The position numbers were made by a program, and so were the translations under genes. A stretch of DNA of 64,000 bases from contig CAKQWE010000002.1 in NCBI GenBank assembly GCA_934277975.1, forward strand, positions 1 to 64,000, given 5' to 3'. The notes beneath the pieces are model-generated. The model had not been told where the DNA came from. It saw nothing but the letters and a program-made list of their open reading frames with translations, and ran no database searches. The DNA is from an uncultured Spirochaetales bacterium. Its GTDB lineage: Bacteria > Spirochaetota > Spirochaetia > Sphaerochaetales > Sphaerochaetaceae. Shown piece after piece: positions 52,272 to 60,612 of the stretch (within the stretch, counting starts at the first letter, position 1; each line of letters starts with the position of its first letter).

Positions 52272-53174
52272 ATGGGCGGGTTCGTACTGTTCACCTACAC
52301 AATCTCCATAGCTGTGTCGTGCATGGCTTTGGCCTTGGCCATAGCCGCACGAATATTCCGCAAAGACCCTTGGACAGGATACTACATAGTATTCCAGAGC
52401 TGTCTCATTGGGATAATGGGTACAGGTTTGGCAAAAGGTCTTTCCCTGTTCTTCATGCCAAATCAGGTCTATGCGGTGTTCAGCTTCATATTCACGACGC
52501 TGTTGCATGCCGCAATGGCGTTCGTGATTGTGTTTCTTCCGTATTTCCTCAGTTGGGTCATAGCCAAACCTTGGCGTAAGCTTCAGCGTCTGCAATTCTA
52601 CCCTTTGGCGCTGGTGTACTTTGGAATTGGGCTTGCATCTCAGCTTGTTGTGAGCCAAGAGTTCTTCTTCTGGACTGCAGTGGGACAAACGATTGCATTT
52701 CTCATTATGTATGTGTTCTGCATCGTCACCCTTTGGCAAAACCTCAAGAGCATAGAGAACAAACAGGCCAGACGGGTCTGCCTCGCCATAAACATAGTGA
52801 GCCTTTCCCTCATTCCATTGAGCATATTCTCCCTGTTCTTCTCTGCTGTCAAGGAATTCAGCTACCCGGTTTATGTTCTGGCGTTCTCCATAATAATGCT
52901 CGACTACTACTATTCCCGTTTCACATTGGAGGTCGAAGAGGAGAAGAAGCATTCCACCTTGAGTCTTGAAAGCCTTGCATCCTACAAGGTCACGGAACGC
53001 GAATTCTCCGTAATCAAGCTGATATGCGACGGCCTTACAAACAAGGAGATAGCAGGGGAGCTGTCCATATCAGTCAATACAGTCAACAACCACGTTGCGA
53101 ACATATTCGACAAGATGGGTGTGCGTTCCAGAATAGACCTTCTAAAACTCCTGAAAGAAGGCCCTTGGGCGTAA
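52272..53174 (+). CDS. Membrane-bound LuxR-family regulator
   Basis: 300 residues. Seven predicted membrane segments (about 5-215) then a LuxR-type helix-turn-helix (about 235-295: TEREFSVIKLICDGLTNKEIAGELSISVNTVNNHVANIFDKMGV). One-component regulators of this form are frequent in gut anaerobes; signal and targets unknown. It follows the RloB-like gene by 9 bp with its own AAGGGGATGAG, so it may be co-transcribed with the AAA/RloB pair. Confidence 0.87.
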   Translation: MGGFVLFTYTISIAVSCMALALAIAARIFRKDPWTGYYIVFQSCLIGIMGTGLAKGLSLFFMPNQVYAVFSFIFTTLLHAAMAFVIVFLPYFLSWVIAKPWRKLQRLQFYPLALVYFGIGLASQLVVSQEFFFWTAVGQTIAFLIMYVFCIVTLWQNLKSIENKQARRVCLAINIVSLSLIPLSIFSLFFSAVKEFSYPVYVLAFSIIMLDYYYSRFTLEVEEEKKHSTLSLESLASYKVTEREFSVIKLICDGLTNKEIAGELSISVNTVNNHVANIFDKMGVRSRIDLLKLLKEGPWA

Positions 53175-53291
53175 ATCTTGTTGAAAGAATACTCTTTTTC
53201 TAGTAAAACATTATACGATAGTGTCGTTGGTGGAAAAACGGCCTGGACTGGGCTGCAGACCAAACCTGAAACGACCCATTGGAGTCTTATT

Positions 53292-54770
53292 ATGGAAGTT
53301 AGAGTAAGATACGCACCGTCCCCAACGGGACTTCAGCACATAGGCGGCGTGAGGACCGCTCTTTTCAACTATTTCTTTGCGAAATCCAATGGAGGGAAGT
53401 TCATACTCAGAGTGGAGGACACAGACCGCGAACGTTACAGCGACGAGTCCCTTCAGGATTTGTATGACACACTCGATTGGCTTGGGGTCAAGTGGGACGA
53501 AGGTCCTGTTGTAGGCGGCCCCTATGGTCCTTACATCCAAAGCGAAAGGACTGCAATCTACCAGGAGTATGCAAAGAAACTCGTGGACATGGGTAAGGCA
53601 TACTACTGCTACTGCACCGCTGAAAGGCTCGAGCAGCTTAGAGAGAAGCAGATTGCAGAGAAGAGCCCTGTGCAAGGATACGACGGCCACTGCCGTGATT
53701 TGACGGAGGAGCAAAGAAGGGAGCTTGAAGCCCAGGGATTCAAGCCTGTCATAAGGCTCAAGGTCCCACGGGAAGGCAGCACCACGTTCCATGATGTCCT
53801 CATGGGTGACATCACAAGGGAGAACAAGGACGTAAGCCCAGATCCGGTGCTTCTCAAAAGCGATGGTTTTCCAACATATCATTTGGCCAATGTCATAGAC
53901 GACCACCTCATGGGCATAACCCACATAATGAGGGCTCAGGAATGGATTCCGTCTGGGCCTCTCCATGTACTGCTCTACGAAGCTTTTGGATGGGAGGTTC
54001 CCACATACTGCCATCTTCCAATGGTCATGGGAAGCGACGGCCACAAGCTGTCCAAACGCCATGGTTCGACCAGCGTGCGAGACTTCAGGGCAAAGGGATA
54101 CCTGCCAGAGGCCCTTCTCAACTACGTGAGCCTTGTTGGCTGGTCCTACGATGGAGAGAAGGAGTTCTTCACCAGAGAGGAGCTTGAGAAGTGCTTTTCT
54201 CTTGAGAAGATAAACAAAGCACCTGGAGTGTTCGACTATCAGAAGCTGGACTGGTTCAACGCACAGTACATAAGGCAGAAGTCGGACAAGGAGCTTGCAG
54301 ACCTTCTCCTGCCGTACCTCAAGCAGGCGGGCAGGTTGGATGATGCAGGCTATGGCAGACTGCTTGCATTCGTGCCTGGTGTGCGCGATAGGCTCACGCT
54401 TTTGTCCGACATCGTGGCTATGACCGATTTCCTTGAGGACCATGGCGAGCCTGATTCATCCATCCTCATTCCAAAGAAGATGGACGCAGCCTCTTCGCTT
54501 TCGTCCCTCAAGGCCGTGTACGAACTGGTCAAGACCGATATTGGCGCCGGCAAAACGGACGATGAATTGCAGACGCACATGTGCGAACTTGCACAGAAAC
54601 TTGGAATCAAGAACGCTGGAGTCTTCAATCCTCTGCGTGCAGCGGTGACTGGACTTCAGGTGAGCCCGCCACCGTTCAGCTGCATCCATCTCCTTGGAGA
54701 AGAGGAGTCGTACAGACGCATAGAACGTGCAATAGAAGTTTTGGAAAGAGAGGTAGAGAAGAATGTCTGA
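53292..54770 (+). CDS. gltX: Glutamyl-tRNA synthetase
   Basis: 492 residues, class I. HIGH region RYAPSPTGLQHIGGVRTALF, GHKLSKRHG as the KMSKS loop, and an alpha-helical anticodon-binding domain. It charges tRNA-Glu and, if non-discriminating, tRNA-Gln; no glnS is in the window. ATG at 53292 is chosen over the 38-residue longer frame because the family starts VRVRYAPSPTG. Overlaps glyS by 8 bp. Confidence 0.95.
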   Translation: MEVRVRYAPSPTGLQHIGGVRTALFNYFFAKSNGGKFILRVEDTDRERYSDESLQDLYDTLDWLGVKWDEGPVVGGPYGPYIQSERTAIYQEYAKKLVDMGKAYYCYCTAERLEQLREKQIAEKSPVQGYDGHCRDLTEEQRRELEAQGFKPVIRLKVPREGSTTFHDVLMGDITRENKDVSPDPVLLKSDGFPTYHLANVIDDHLMGITHIMRAQEWIPSGPLHVLLYEAFGWEVPTYCHLPMVMGSDGHKLSKRHGSTSVRDFRAKGYLPEALLNYVSLVGWSYDGEKEFFTREELEKCFSLEKINKAPGVFDYQKLDWFNAQYIRQKSDKELADLLLPYLKQAGRLDDAGYGRLLAFVPGVRDRLTLLSDIVAMTDFLEDHGEPDSSILIPKKMDAASSLSSLKAVYELVKTDIGAGKTDDELQTHMCELAQKLGIKNAGVFNPLRAAVTGLQVSPPPFSCIHLLGEEESYRRIERAIEVLEREVEKNV

Positions 54771-56091
54771 AGTAACAATGGACAAGATAGTTTCGCTTTG
54801 CAGAAGAAGAGGATTCATATTCCAGAGCAGTGAGATCTACGGAGGCCTCAACGGCGCCTACGACTACGGTCCACTTGGAGTACAGCTCAAGAACAACATA
54901 AGGGACCTTTGGTGGAAGGAGATGACTCAGCTGCATGACAGCATCGTTGGTCTTGATGCTTCCATCCTCATGCACCCAAGGGTTTGGGAGGCAAGCGGGC
55001 ACGTAAGCAACTTCACGGACCCAATGGTTGACTGCAAACAGTGCAAGAGCCGCTTCAGAGCGGATCAGATAGACCTCAACGGACCATGTCCTGTATGTGG
55101 CAGCAAAGGCACTTTCACAGCTCCAAGGAACTTCAACCTCATGTTCGCCACACACATTGGACCAGATGTGGATGCGGCATCCACGATCTACCTCAGACCT
55201 GAGACTGCACAGGGCATCTATACGGAGTTCAAGAACGTCGTGCAGTCCTCCCGCGTGAAGATTCCATTTGGAATCGCCCAGGTTGGAAAGAGCTTCAGAA
55301 ACGAGATCACGACCAAGAACTTCATATTCCGTTCATGCGAATTCGAACAGATGGAGATGCAGTTCTTCTGCAAGCCAGGTACGGACGAGAAGTGGTTCCC
55401 GTACTGGAGGGAGCAGAGGATGAACTTCTACATCAACAAGCTTGGAATCGTTCCGGAGCATCTCAGATGGCATCAGCACGGGCCGGATGAGCTTGCCTTC
55501 TACGCAAAGGACGCATATGACATACAGTTCCTCTTCCCAATGGGGTGGCAGGAGCTGGAGGGCATCCATAGCAGAACGGACTACGACCTTACTCAGCATC
55601 AGAAGTTCTCAGGCAAGGATCTTACATACCTTGATCCTGAGACGAACGAGAAGTACATACCATACGTCGTCGAGACTTCGGCAGGGCTTACAAGAAACGT
55701 TCTCATGGCCCTTTCTGACGCATACGACGAGGAGAAGCTTGAAGACGGCGATGTGAGGACCGTCCTTCACTTCCACCCAAGCGTTGCACCTGTCACCGTT
55801 GCGGTCCTTCCTCTTGTAAAGAAGGATGGCATTGGCGAGTATGCGGACAAGCTCGAGCATGAGCTTAGAGAGGATTTCGCAACGTTCTTCGACCAGAGCG
55901 GAGCCATTGGCCGTCGCTACAGAAGAATGGACGAGATTGGAACTCCTTACTGCGTGACAGTCGACTACGATACTCTCAAGGACCACACAGTCACACTCAG
56001 GTTCCGCGACTCCATGCAGCAGGTAAGGGTCCCTGTCAGCGAGCTCGTTTCTGAAATCAAGAAAGCGACCAAGGAATACAAGAGGGTATGA
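54763..56091 (+). CDS. glyQS: Glycyl-tRNA synthetase, single-chain dimer type
   Basis: 442 residues, class II alpha-2 type as in Treponema, Mycoplasma and archaea, not the alpha2-beta2 type. GGLNGAYDYGPLGVQLKNNI, a zinc-type CxxC pair (DCKQC and GPCPVCGS), motif 2 region FRNEITTKNF, and a C-terminal anticodon-binding domain (VAPVTVAVLPL). The start lies within the last codons of gltX. Confidence 0.93.
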   Translation: MSEVTMDKIVSLCRRRGFIFQSSEIYGGLNGAYDYGPLGVQLKNNIRDLWWKEMTQLHDSIVGLDASILMHPRVWEASGHVSNFTDPMVDCKQCKSRFRADQIDLNGPCPVCGSKGTFTAPRNFNLMFATHIGPDVDAASTIYLRPETAQGIYTEFKNVVQSSRVKIPFGIAQVGKSFRNEITTKNFIFRSCEFEQMEMQFFCKPGTDEKWFPYWREQRMNFYINKLGIVPEHLRWHQHGPDELAFYAKDAYDIQFLFPMGWQELEGIHSRTDYDLTQHQKFSGKDLTYLDPETNEKYIPYVVETSAGLTRNVLMALSDAYDEEKLEDGDVRTVLHFHPSVAPVTVAVLPLVKKDGIGEYADKLEHELREDFATFFDQSGAIGRRYRRMDEIGTPYCVTVDYDTLKDHTVTLRFRDSMQQVRVPVSELVSEIKKATKEYKRV

Positions 56092-57326
56092 GCATGAACA
56101 CAGCACTACAGGTACTTGTAGACAGAGGCTTCGTAAAGGACTGCACCAATCTGGAAGGTTTGTCTGACCTCATGGACAAGGGACCCGTAACGTTCTACTG
56201 CGGTACGGATCCAACAGGTCCATCCCTGCATGTAGGCCACATAGTCCCGTTCTTTGCAATGCACCACCTCCAGGAACATGGGCATAGGCCAATAGCCCTG
56301 GTTGGTGGCGGTACTGGCCTCATTGGAGACCCATCCGGCAAGACGGAGATGCGCAAGATCCTGCCGCCGGAGCAGATAGACGCCAATGCAAAGAACATTG
56401 CAAAGCAGCTTGCAAAGGTCGTGAACTTCGATGAAGTCCCACCTGAAGGCTACGGCAAGGGCATGATCGTCAACAATGCCGACTGGCTTGTTGGACTCAA
56501 CTACATAGAGTTCCTCAGGGATGTAGGCAAATACTTCTCCGTAAACAGAATGCTTACGTTCGAAGGTGTCAAGCAAAGGCTGGAGAGAGGGCTTTCCTTC
56601 ATAGAGTTCAACTATCAGCTGCTTCAGTCCTACGACTACTACATGCTCTACAGGAACTATGGCAACATGCTTCAGATAGGTGGTGCGGACCAGTGGGGCA
56701 ACATAGTGGCAGGAATAGACCTTATCCAAAGGATGGGCGGTCCTGAGTGCTACGGCCTCACGTTCAACCTCATCATGAGGGCTGACGGCAAGAAGATGGG
56801 AAAGAGCGAGCAAGGGGCTGTGTTCCTTGATCCTACGCTCTACACGCCATACAACTTCTATCAGTACTGGAGGAACATAGCCGATGCCGATGTCATCAAG
56901 TTCATGAAGCTCTTTACTTTCATGAGTCTTGATGAGATAGCAACGTACGACGATCCAGCAAGGAACATCAACGATGCGAAGGCTAAGCTTGCCTATGAGA
57001 TTACAAAGATAATCCATGGTGAGGAAGAGGCCCAGAAGGCTGTCGCCGCTGCAAAGGCCGCCTTTGGAAACGGCGGAGACCGCAGTGCAATGCCAACCGT
57101 CAATGTTGTGCTGGGTGATGGCAAAGGCATCATAGACCTGTTCTTCGAGGCTGGACTTGGCGCAACCAAGAGTGATGTAAGAAGGCTTGTGGAAGGCGGT
57201 GGATGCTTCGTCAATGACAACAAGGTCACAGATGTCAAGGCTATCATCACAAAGGATGACGCAAAGGACGGAGAGATGATCCTCAGAGCAGGTAAGAAGC
57301 GCATAATGAGGGTTGTCGTAGAGTAG
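56088..57326 (+). CDS. tyrS: Tyrosyl-tRNA synthetase
   Basis: 412 residues, class I. HVGH in DPTGPSLHVGHIVPF, KMSKS as KKMGKSEQG, and a C-terminal S4-like RNA-binding domain (DVRRLVEGGGCFVNDNKV). ATG at 56088 overlaps the glyS stop by 4 bp; a second ATG two codons on is possible. Ends the gltX-glyS-tyrS cluster before a large hairpin. Confidence 0.95.
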   Translation: MSMNTALQVLVDRGFVKDCTNLEGLSDLMDKGPVTFYCGTDPTGPSLHVGHIVPFFAMHHLQEHGHRPIALVGGGTGLIGDPSGKTEMRKILPPEQIDANAKNIAKQLAKVVNFDEVPPEGYGKGMIVNNADWLVGLNYIEFLRDVGKYFSVNRMLTFEGVKQRLERGLSFIEFNYQLLQSYDYYMLYRNYGNMLQIGGADQWGNIVAGIDLIQRMGGPECYGLTFNLIMRADGKKMGKSEQGAVFLDPTLYTPYNFYQYWRNIADADVIKFMKLFTFMSLDEIATYDDPARNINDAKAKLAYEITKIIHGEEEAQKAVAAAKAAFGNGGDRSAMPTVNVVLGDGKGIIDLFFEAGLGATKSDVRRLVEGGGCFVNDNKVTDVKAIITKDDAKDGEMILRAGKKRIMRVVVE

Positions 57327-57364
57327 GCGAAGATTTTGAAGGCTTTCCTTCAATTCCCTTGAAA

Positions 57365-57423
57365 TACCGGATGCGAAAGGCTGGAAAAAGATTGTTCAGC
57401 CTACGAGCGTCCGGTATATTTTT
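57365..57423. terminator. Bulged hairpin terminator between tyrS and the convergent ABC operon
   Basis: Outer stem TACCGGA (57365-57371) / TCCGGTA (57410-57416), inner stem AGGCTG (57378-57383) / CAGCCT (57397-57402), then TATTTTTT-like tail on the plus strand. It overlaps the last codons of the minus-strand ATPase gene. Confidence 0.6.
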
Positions 57424-58082
57424 GCCTGGATGGTGGCTGTATTCTCCAATGTGCGTTCGTTTCTTGGTATATCAATGTGAAATGAGCCATCGACTTTCAT
57501 GGGCTTTCCTGAAAGGCATACTATTGTATTGGCGACAAGGCATGCCTCCGTTATGTCATGAGTGACCCAAACGACGGTTCTTTCATCCTGCTTCCATAGC
57601 TTTATGAAAACCTTGAGAAGATCTGATTTGAGTTTGGTATCCAGGTTCTGAAACGGCTCGTCCATGAGAAGCATCGTTGATTGAAACGAGAAGGCGCGGG
57701 CCATGGCGACTCTTTGCTTCATGCCTCCGGAAAGTTCATTTGGGTACTTCGCCAAGCTGTCACCAAGTCCAACTTCATTGAGCATCCTCTCAGCTGTAGC
57801 GGAATCTCCTCCCAAAACAAGAGCAACGTTCTCAAGTGCCGTCATCCAAGGCAGCAGCCGTGGTTCTTGGAAGAGGTAGCTCGTCCTTCCTTTCTCTCCT
57901 GCATTTCGTATGATTGCTCCGTCATCAGAGGAAAGCGTTCCGGCAACGATGTTGAGCAGCGTTGACTTTCCGCATCCAGACGGCCCTAGCAGGCATGTTA
58001 TCTCGTTTGGTCTTACTTCAAGCGAAAAGTCATGTATAACAATGTTGTTGCCAAAGGCTTTGCTTAGATTCTCTATCTTCAT
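57396..58082 (-). CDS. ABC transporter ATPase of the nitrate/sulfonate/taurine/thiamine-precursor type
   Basis: 228 residues. Walker A GPSGCGKST, signature ELSGGMKQRV, Walker B MLLMDEPF, switch His in VTHDITEA. ATG at 58082 follows AAGGAGGCTTTCCCA and overlaps the permease stop. The frame is open further upstream but that part is the permease in another frame. Energises import by the permease and binding protein encoded upstream. Confidence 0.92.
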   Translation of the reverse strand: MKIENLSKAFGNNIVIHDFSLEVRPNEITCLLGPSGCGKSTLLNIVAGTLSSDDGAIIRNAGEKGRTSYLFQEPRLLPWMTALENVALVLGGDSATAERMLNEVGLGDSLAKYPNELSGGMKQRVAMARAFSFQSTMLLMDEPFQNLDTKLKSDLLKVFIKLWKQDERTVVWVTHDITEACLVANTIVCLSGKPMKVDGSFHIDIPRNERTLENTATIQAKIYRTLVG

Positions 58083-58846
58083 TGGGAAAGCCTCCTTCCT
58101 GAAACCTTTCCAATGAAGAGGTCGAATACTCCATCTCCAAGTGCTGTAATCAGAACCGCCACTATGGTCCATGCAAGGACAACACTGGTTTCAAGCTGGA
58201 TTTGGGCAAGCTGCAGAGAGCGGCCTATTCCGTGTTTTGGTAGGACTATCACCTCTGCGGCTATCACAACCTTCCATATCATGGAAAGCGTCTGTCGTGC
58301 ACCTGTAAGGATCTGCGGTGCTATGGAGGGTATGATGAGGTATCTCAATCTGCGAGAGCCTTCGATGCCGTATACCATGCACATCTGCCCAAGTTTTTCA
58401 TTTATGTTGGAATATGCGTCCATCGTTTGCACGAACATGACAGGGAAAGCCATGAGGAATGCGCTGAACACCGGCACAGCTGAAGTTCCAAGCCAAATGA
58501 ACGCAAGAAGTATCACGCTCATGACAGGTGTGGCTTTGAATAGTGCCACAAGAGGGGCTATCGCCCTTCTAAAGGCAACGAACCTTCCTGCAAGGATTCC
58601 ACTGATTGTTCCGCACAGCACTATGAGTACGAAGCTGTACAGCGCTCTAAGTACGGTACCTCCAATGTTCGAAAGGAAGGCCTTGGAGCCAAACAGCCCA
58701 AGGGTCGTCCTCAATACTTCAGCAGGAGTTGGAAGGATTATGGGAGCATCCAACGCAACTGCTGCAATCCACCATACGAGAACGATTGCAAGGCATGAAA
58801 GAACTGAAACGCACCAATATTTGCTTCTTTGCTCTTCATTGTTCAT
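58079..58846 (-). CDS. ABC transporter permease (SsuC/TauC/ThiX type)
   Basis: 255 residues, about six membrane segments. BPD-type coupling loop YGIEGSRRLRYLIIPSIAPQILTGARQTLS. ATG at 58846 follows AAGGAG; 17 further in-frame residues upstream are not needed. Overlaps the ATPase gene by 4 bp. Confidence 0.9.
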   Translation of the reverse strand: MNNEEQRSKYWCVSVLSCLAIVLVWWIAAVALDAPIILPTPAEVLRTTLGLFGSKAFLSNIGGTVLRALYSFVLIVLCGTISGILAGRFVAFRRAIAPLVALFKATPVMSVILLAFIWLGTSAVPVFSAFLMAFPVMFVQTMDAYSNINEKLGQMCMVYGIEGSRRLRYLIIPSIAPQILTGARQTLSMIWKVVIAAEVIVLPKHGIGRSLQLAQIQLETSVVLAWTIVAVLITALGDGVFDLFIGKVSGRRLSQ

Positions 58847-58906
58847 GGAATCTCCTTGGTGGCCGTGCACAGAGACATCGGTCTTGGTGCTGTTCATGCA
58901 TTGTGT

Positions 58907-59512
58907 CTATAGTATACCATCAAGTAGTATCTCTATGCCAATGGCTATGAGTATGACGCCTCCAAGGATCGTGGCTTTTTTTGCAAGTCTGGTGCCAAAG
59001 CGCTTGCCTATTACGACTCCGGCTATGCAGATTCCAAATGTGATGATCCCTATCATGAAAGACGCCACCAGTGCAGTCTGCACGTCATACTGTTCAATCG
59101 TGAAACCTACGGACAGGGCGTCTATTGAGGTTCCAACCCCTTGTATGAATAGCCTTTTGAAAGAAAGAACCTTTGCGTTGCCGTCTTCGTCTTTGGTTTC
59201 GCCCTTGATGCCTTCGACTATCATTTCGATTCCAATCCATAAGAGGACCGCAAACCCAATCCATGGGATGAACTTCTCGAACTTTCTGAAATACTCAACG
59301 ATTGTGTGGATGCATATCCAGCCTGTCATTGGCATGACGAACTGGAACACTGCAAAAGTGCCTGCTATAAGGCTCATTCTGCAGAATTCCATTTTGGGTT
59401 CACTAAGTCCGTTTGCAAGAGAGACTGAGAATGCATCCATTGCAAGGCCAACGCCAAGGAGGCATGTGTTAAGGAAAAAGACGAGGCTGAATTGCATAAC
59501 GGTGGCAATCAT
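58907..59512 (-). CDS. mntP: MntP-type manganese efflux pump
   Basis: 201 residues, six membrane segments. Family motifs: GLAMDAFSVSLANGL in the first helix and GVGTSIDALSVGFTI in the fourth (conserved Asp in each). Exports Mn(II) in E. coli. The start is uncertain: TTG 59524, ATG 59512 or ATG 59497; the site GGAG is too close to 59512 to be ideal. It is inserted between the binding-protein and permease genes of the ABC operon. No yybP-ykoY (Mn) riboswitch was recognised upstream. Confidence 0.87.
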   Translation of the reverse strand: MIATVMQFSLVFFLNTCLLGVGLAMDAFSVSLANGLSEPKMEFCRMSLIAGTFAVFQFVMPMTGWICIHTIVEYFRKFEKFIPWIGFAVLLWIGIEMIVEGIKGETKDEDGNAKVLSFKRLFIQGVGTSIDALSVGFTIEQYDVQTALVASFMIGIITFGICIAGVVIGKRFGTRLAKKATILGGVILIAIGIEILLDGIL

Positions 59513-59600
59513 ACTCCAAAACAAGAGCTTTTGTTAACAGAAGTTGGACTGCTTTTGCCCGTTGTTGTCGAAGATGGTCTTCAAAGGATGCCAAGGGTCG

Positions 59601-60518
59601 TCAAAGCCAAAAGCCTTCGTCCGGCAGCTTGTCTCCTATGGCGTCGGGGGCGAGTTGGAGTAGGGCTTTGTAGTATGCGGCGGCCTCATCCTTAGCTTCC
59701 TTTCCTTCCTTGTAGATCAGGGCGCACTGGGGGATTGCAGGAGTGGCCATGGCTGCCTTCATTATTCCAAGTTCCTCTATCCTTTCGCCTGCGGCTTCTG
59801 GTACTGAGAGAATGGCGTCTATGGAGCTTCTGTAGGCGGCCTTCATCTTCTCTACGGCCAAAGGATTTTCATTTGCGTAATCGCTTCTCACTACGAGGAT
59901 GCTCATTGGGTACTGCTTCTGGCCTGTGAGGGCTGTCCATTCCTCCTGAACATCGCTAAGGATCTTCACGTTTGGGTTCTGTCTAAGCACCATGGAGACG
60001 AAAGGCTGGGGGAGGATGGCTAGGCTCGTCTTGTTGGCTATCAGAAGCTGTGCAAGCTGGGCCGGAGCGGTGACAGAGTAGTCTGCTTCGTACTGTGGAT
60101 ACAAGAGCTGTGCCATGTGGTCAGGCGTTCCACCTGCCCCTGGTACGTTAATCGTCATAGCCTTACCCACGGCTTCGCCTGTGCCAACGATGCTTAGCAT
60201 TCCTTCACCTATGATTGCAACGGCCTTGATTCCAACACCCTTGTTGTAGAGATTCGCTGCGGCGTTGGCAGGAAGCGTCGCCATGTCCAGTTCTCCCTTT
60301 GCAAGTCTGGCGACCGCTTCGTTGGGTGACGGATATACGCTTATCTGCGCCATATCACCAACGAAGTCTCCAAGCATGGAGCTTGAGAATCCAGTTGGTC
60401 CCTGCATGACTCCAAGACGAACCACAGTATCGCTTTCTTCGTTTATAGCCTGTGCAAACACCTGCGTCATGCATGTGATCAGAATAGCAATCGAGATTAT
60501 TCTTCTAATGTTCTTCAT
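59601..60518 (-). CDS. ABC transporter substrate-binding protein (NMT1/SsuA-like)
   Basis: 305 residues. Cleavable signal peptide (IRRIISIAILITCMTQVFA), not a lipobox. The periplasmic binding fold of the NMT1/nitrate-sulfonate class: VRLGVMQGPTGFSSSML, GELDMATLPANAAANLYNKG, ILPQPFVSMVLRQNP. Substrate not predictable. The start ATG follows a -10 box (TAGAAT) by 7 nt without a clear Shine-Dalgarno, so it may be leaderless. Confidence 0.88.
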   Translation of the reverse strand: MKNIRRIISIAILITCMTQVFAQAINEESDTVVRLGVMQGPTGFSSSMLGDFVGDMAQISVYPSPNEAVARLAKGELDMATLPANAAANLYNKGVGIKAVAIIGEGMLSIVGTGEAVGKAMTINVPGAGGTPDHMAQLLYPQYEADYSVTAPAQLAQLLIANKTSLAILPQPFVSMVLRQNPNVKILSDVQEEWTALTGQKQYPMSILVVRSDYANENPLAVEKMKAAYRSSIDAILSVPEAAGERIEELGIMKAAMATPAIPQCALIYKEGKEAKDEAAAYYKALLQLAPDAIGDKLPDEGFWL

Positions 60519-60525
60519 GGTTTGG

Positions 60526-60555
60526 ATTCTACCTGTTTCAATGTGTCCATTGCAA
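60526..60555 (-). promoter_or_regulatory. Promoter of the ABC/mntP operon
   Basis: Minus strand: TTGCAA (60555-60550), 18-nt spacer, TAGAAT (60531-60526), ATG 7 nt further. Divergent from the OGG promoter. Confidence 0.5.
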
Positions 60556-60576
60556 TTGAGAAACAATTGTCGGCGA

Positions 60577-60605
60577 TTGTTAAAATACGACATTGTTCCT
60601 ATAAT
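60577..60605 (+). promoter_or_regulatory. Promoter of the DNA glycosylase gene
   Basis: TTGTTA (60577-60582), 17-nt spacer, TATAAT (60600-60605), ATG 7 nt later without Shine-Dalgarno. Confidence 0.65.
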
Positions 60606-60612
60606 CACATGT

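Noticed and set aside
53211..54443. 410-codon minus-strand frame opposite gltX
   Set aside because: Antisense shadow caused by codon bias; gltX on the plus strand has all the family motifs.
56106..57353. 415-codon minus-strand frame opposite tyrS
   Set aside because: Antisense shadow; tyrS on the plus strand is unambiguous.
58113..59537. 474-codon plus-strand frame opposite the permease and mntP genes
   Set aside because: The minus-strand genes have clear family motifs and ribosome sites; the plus-strand product has none.
59513..59640. yybP-ykoY (Mn) riboswitch before mntP
   Set aside because: The leader lies within and just after the preceding ABC gene, and the conserved motif was not seen.
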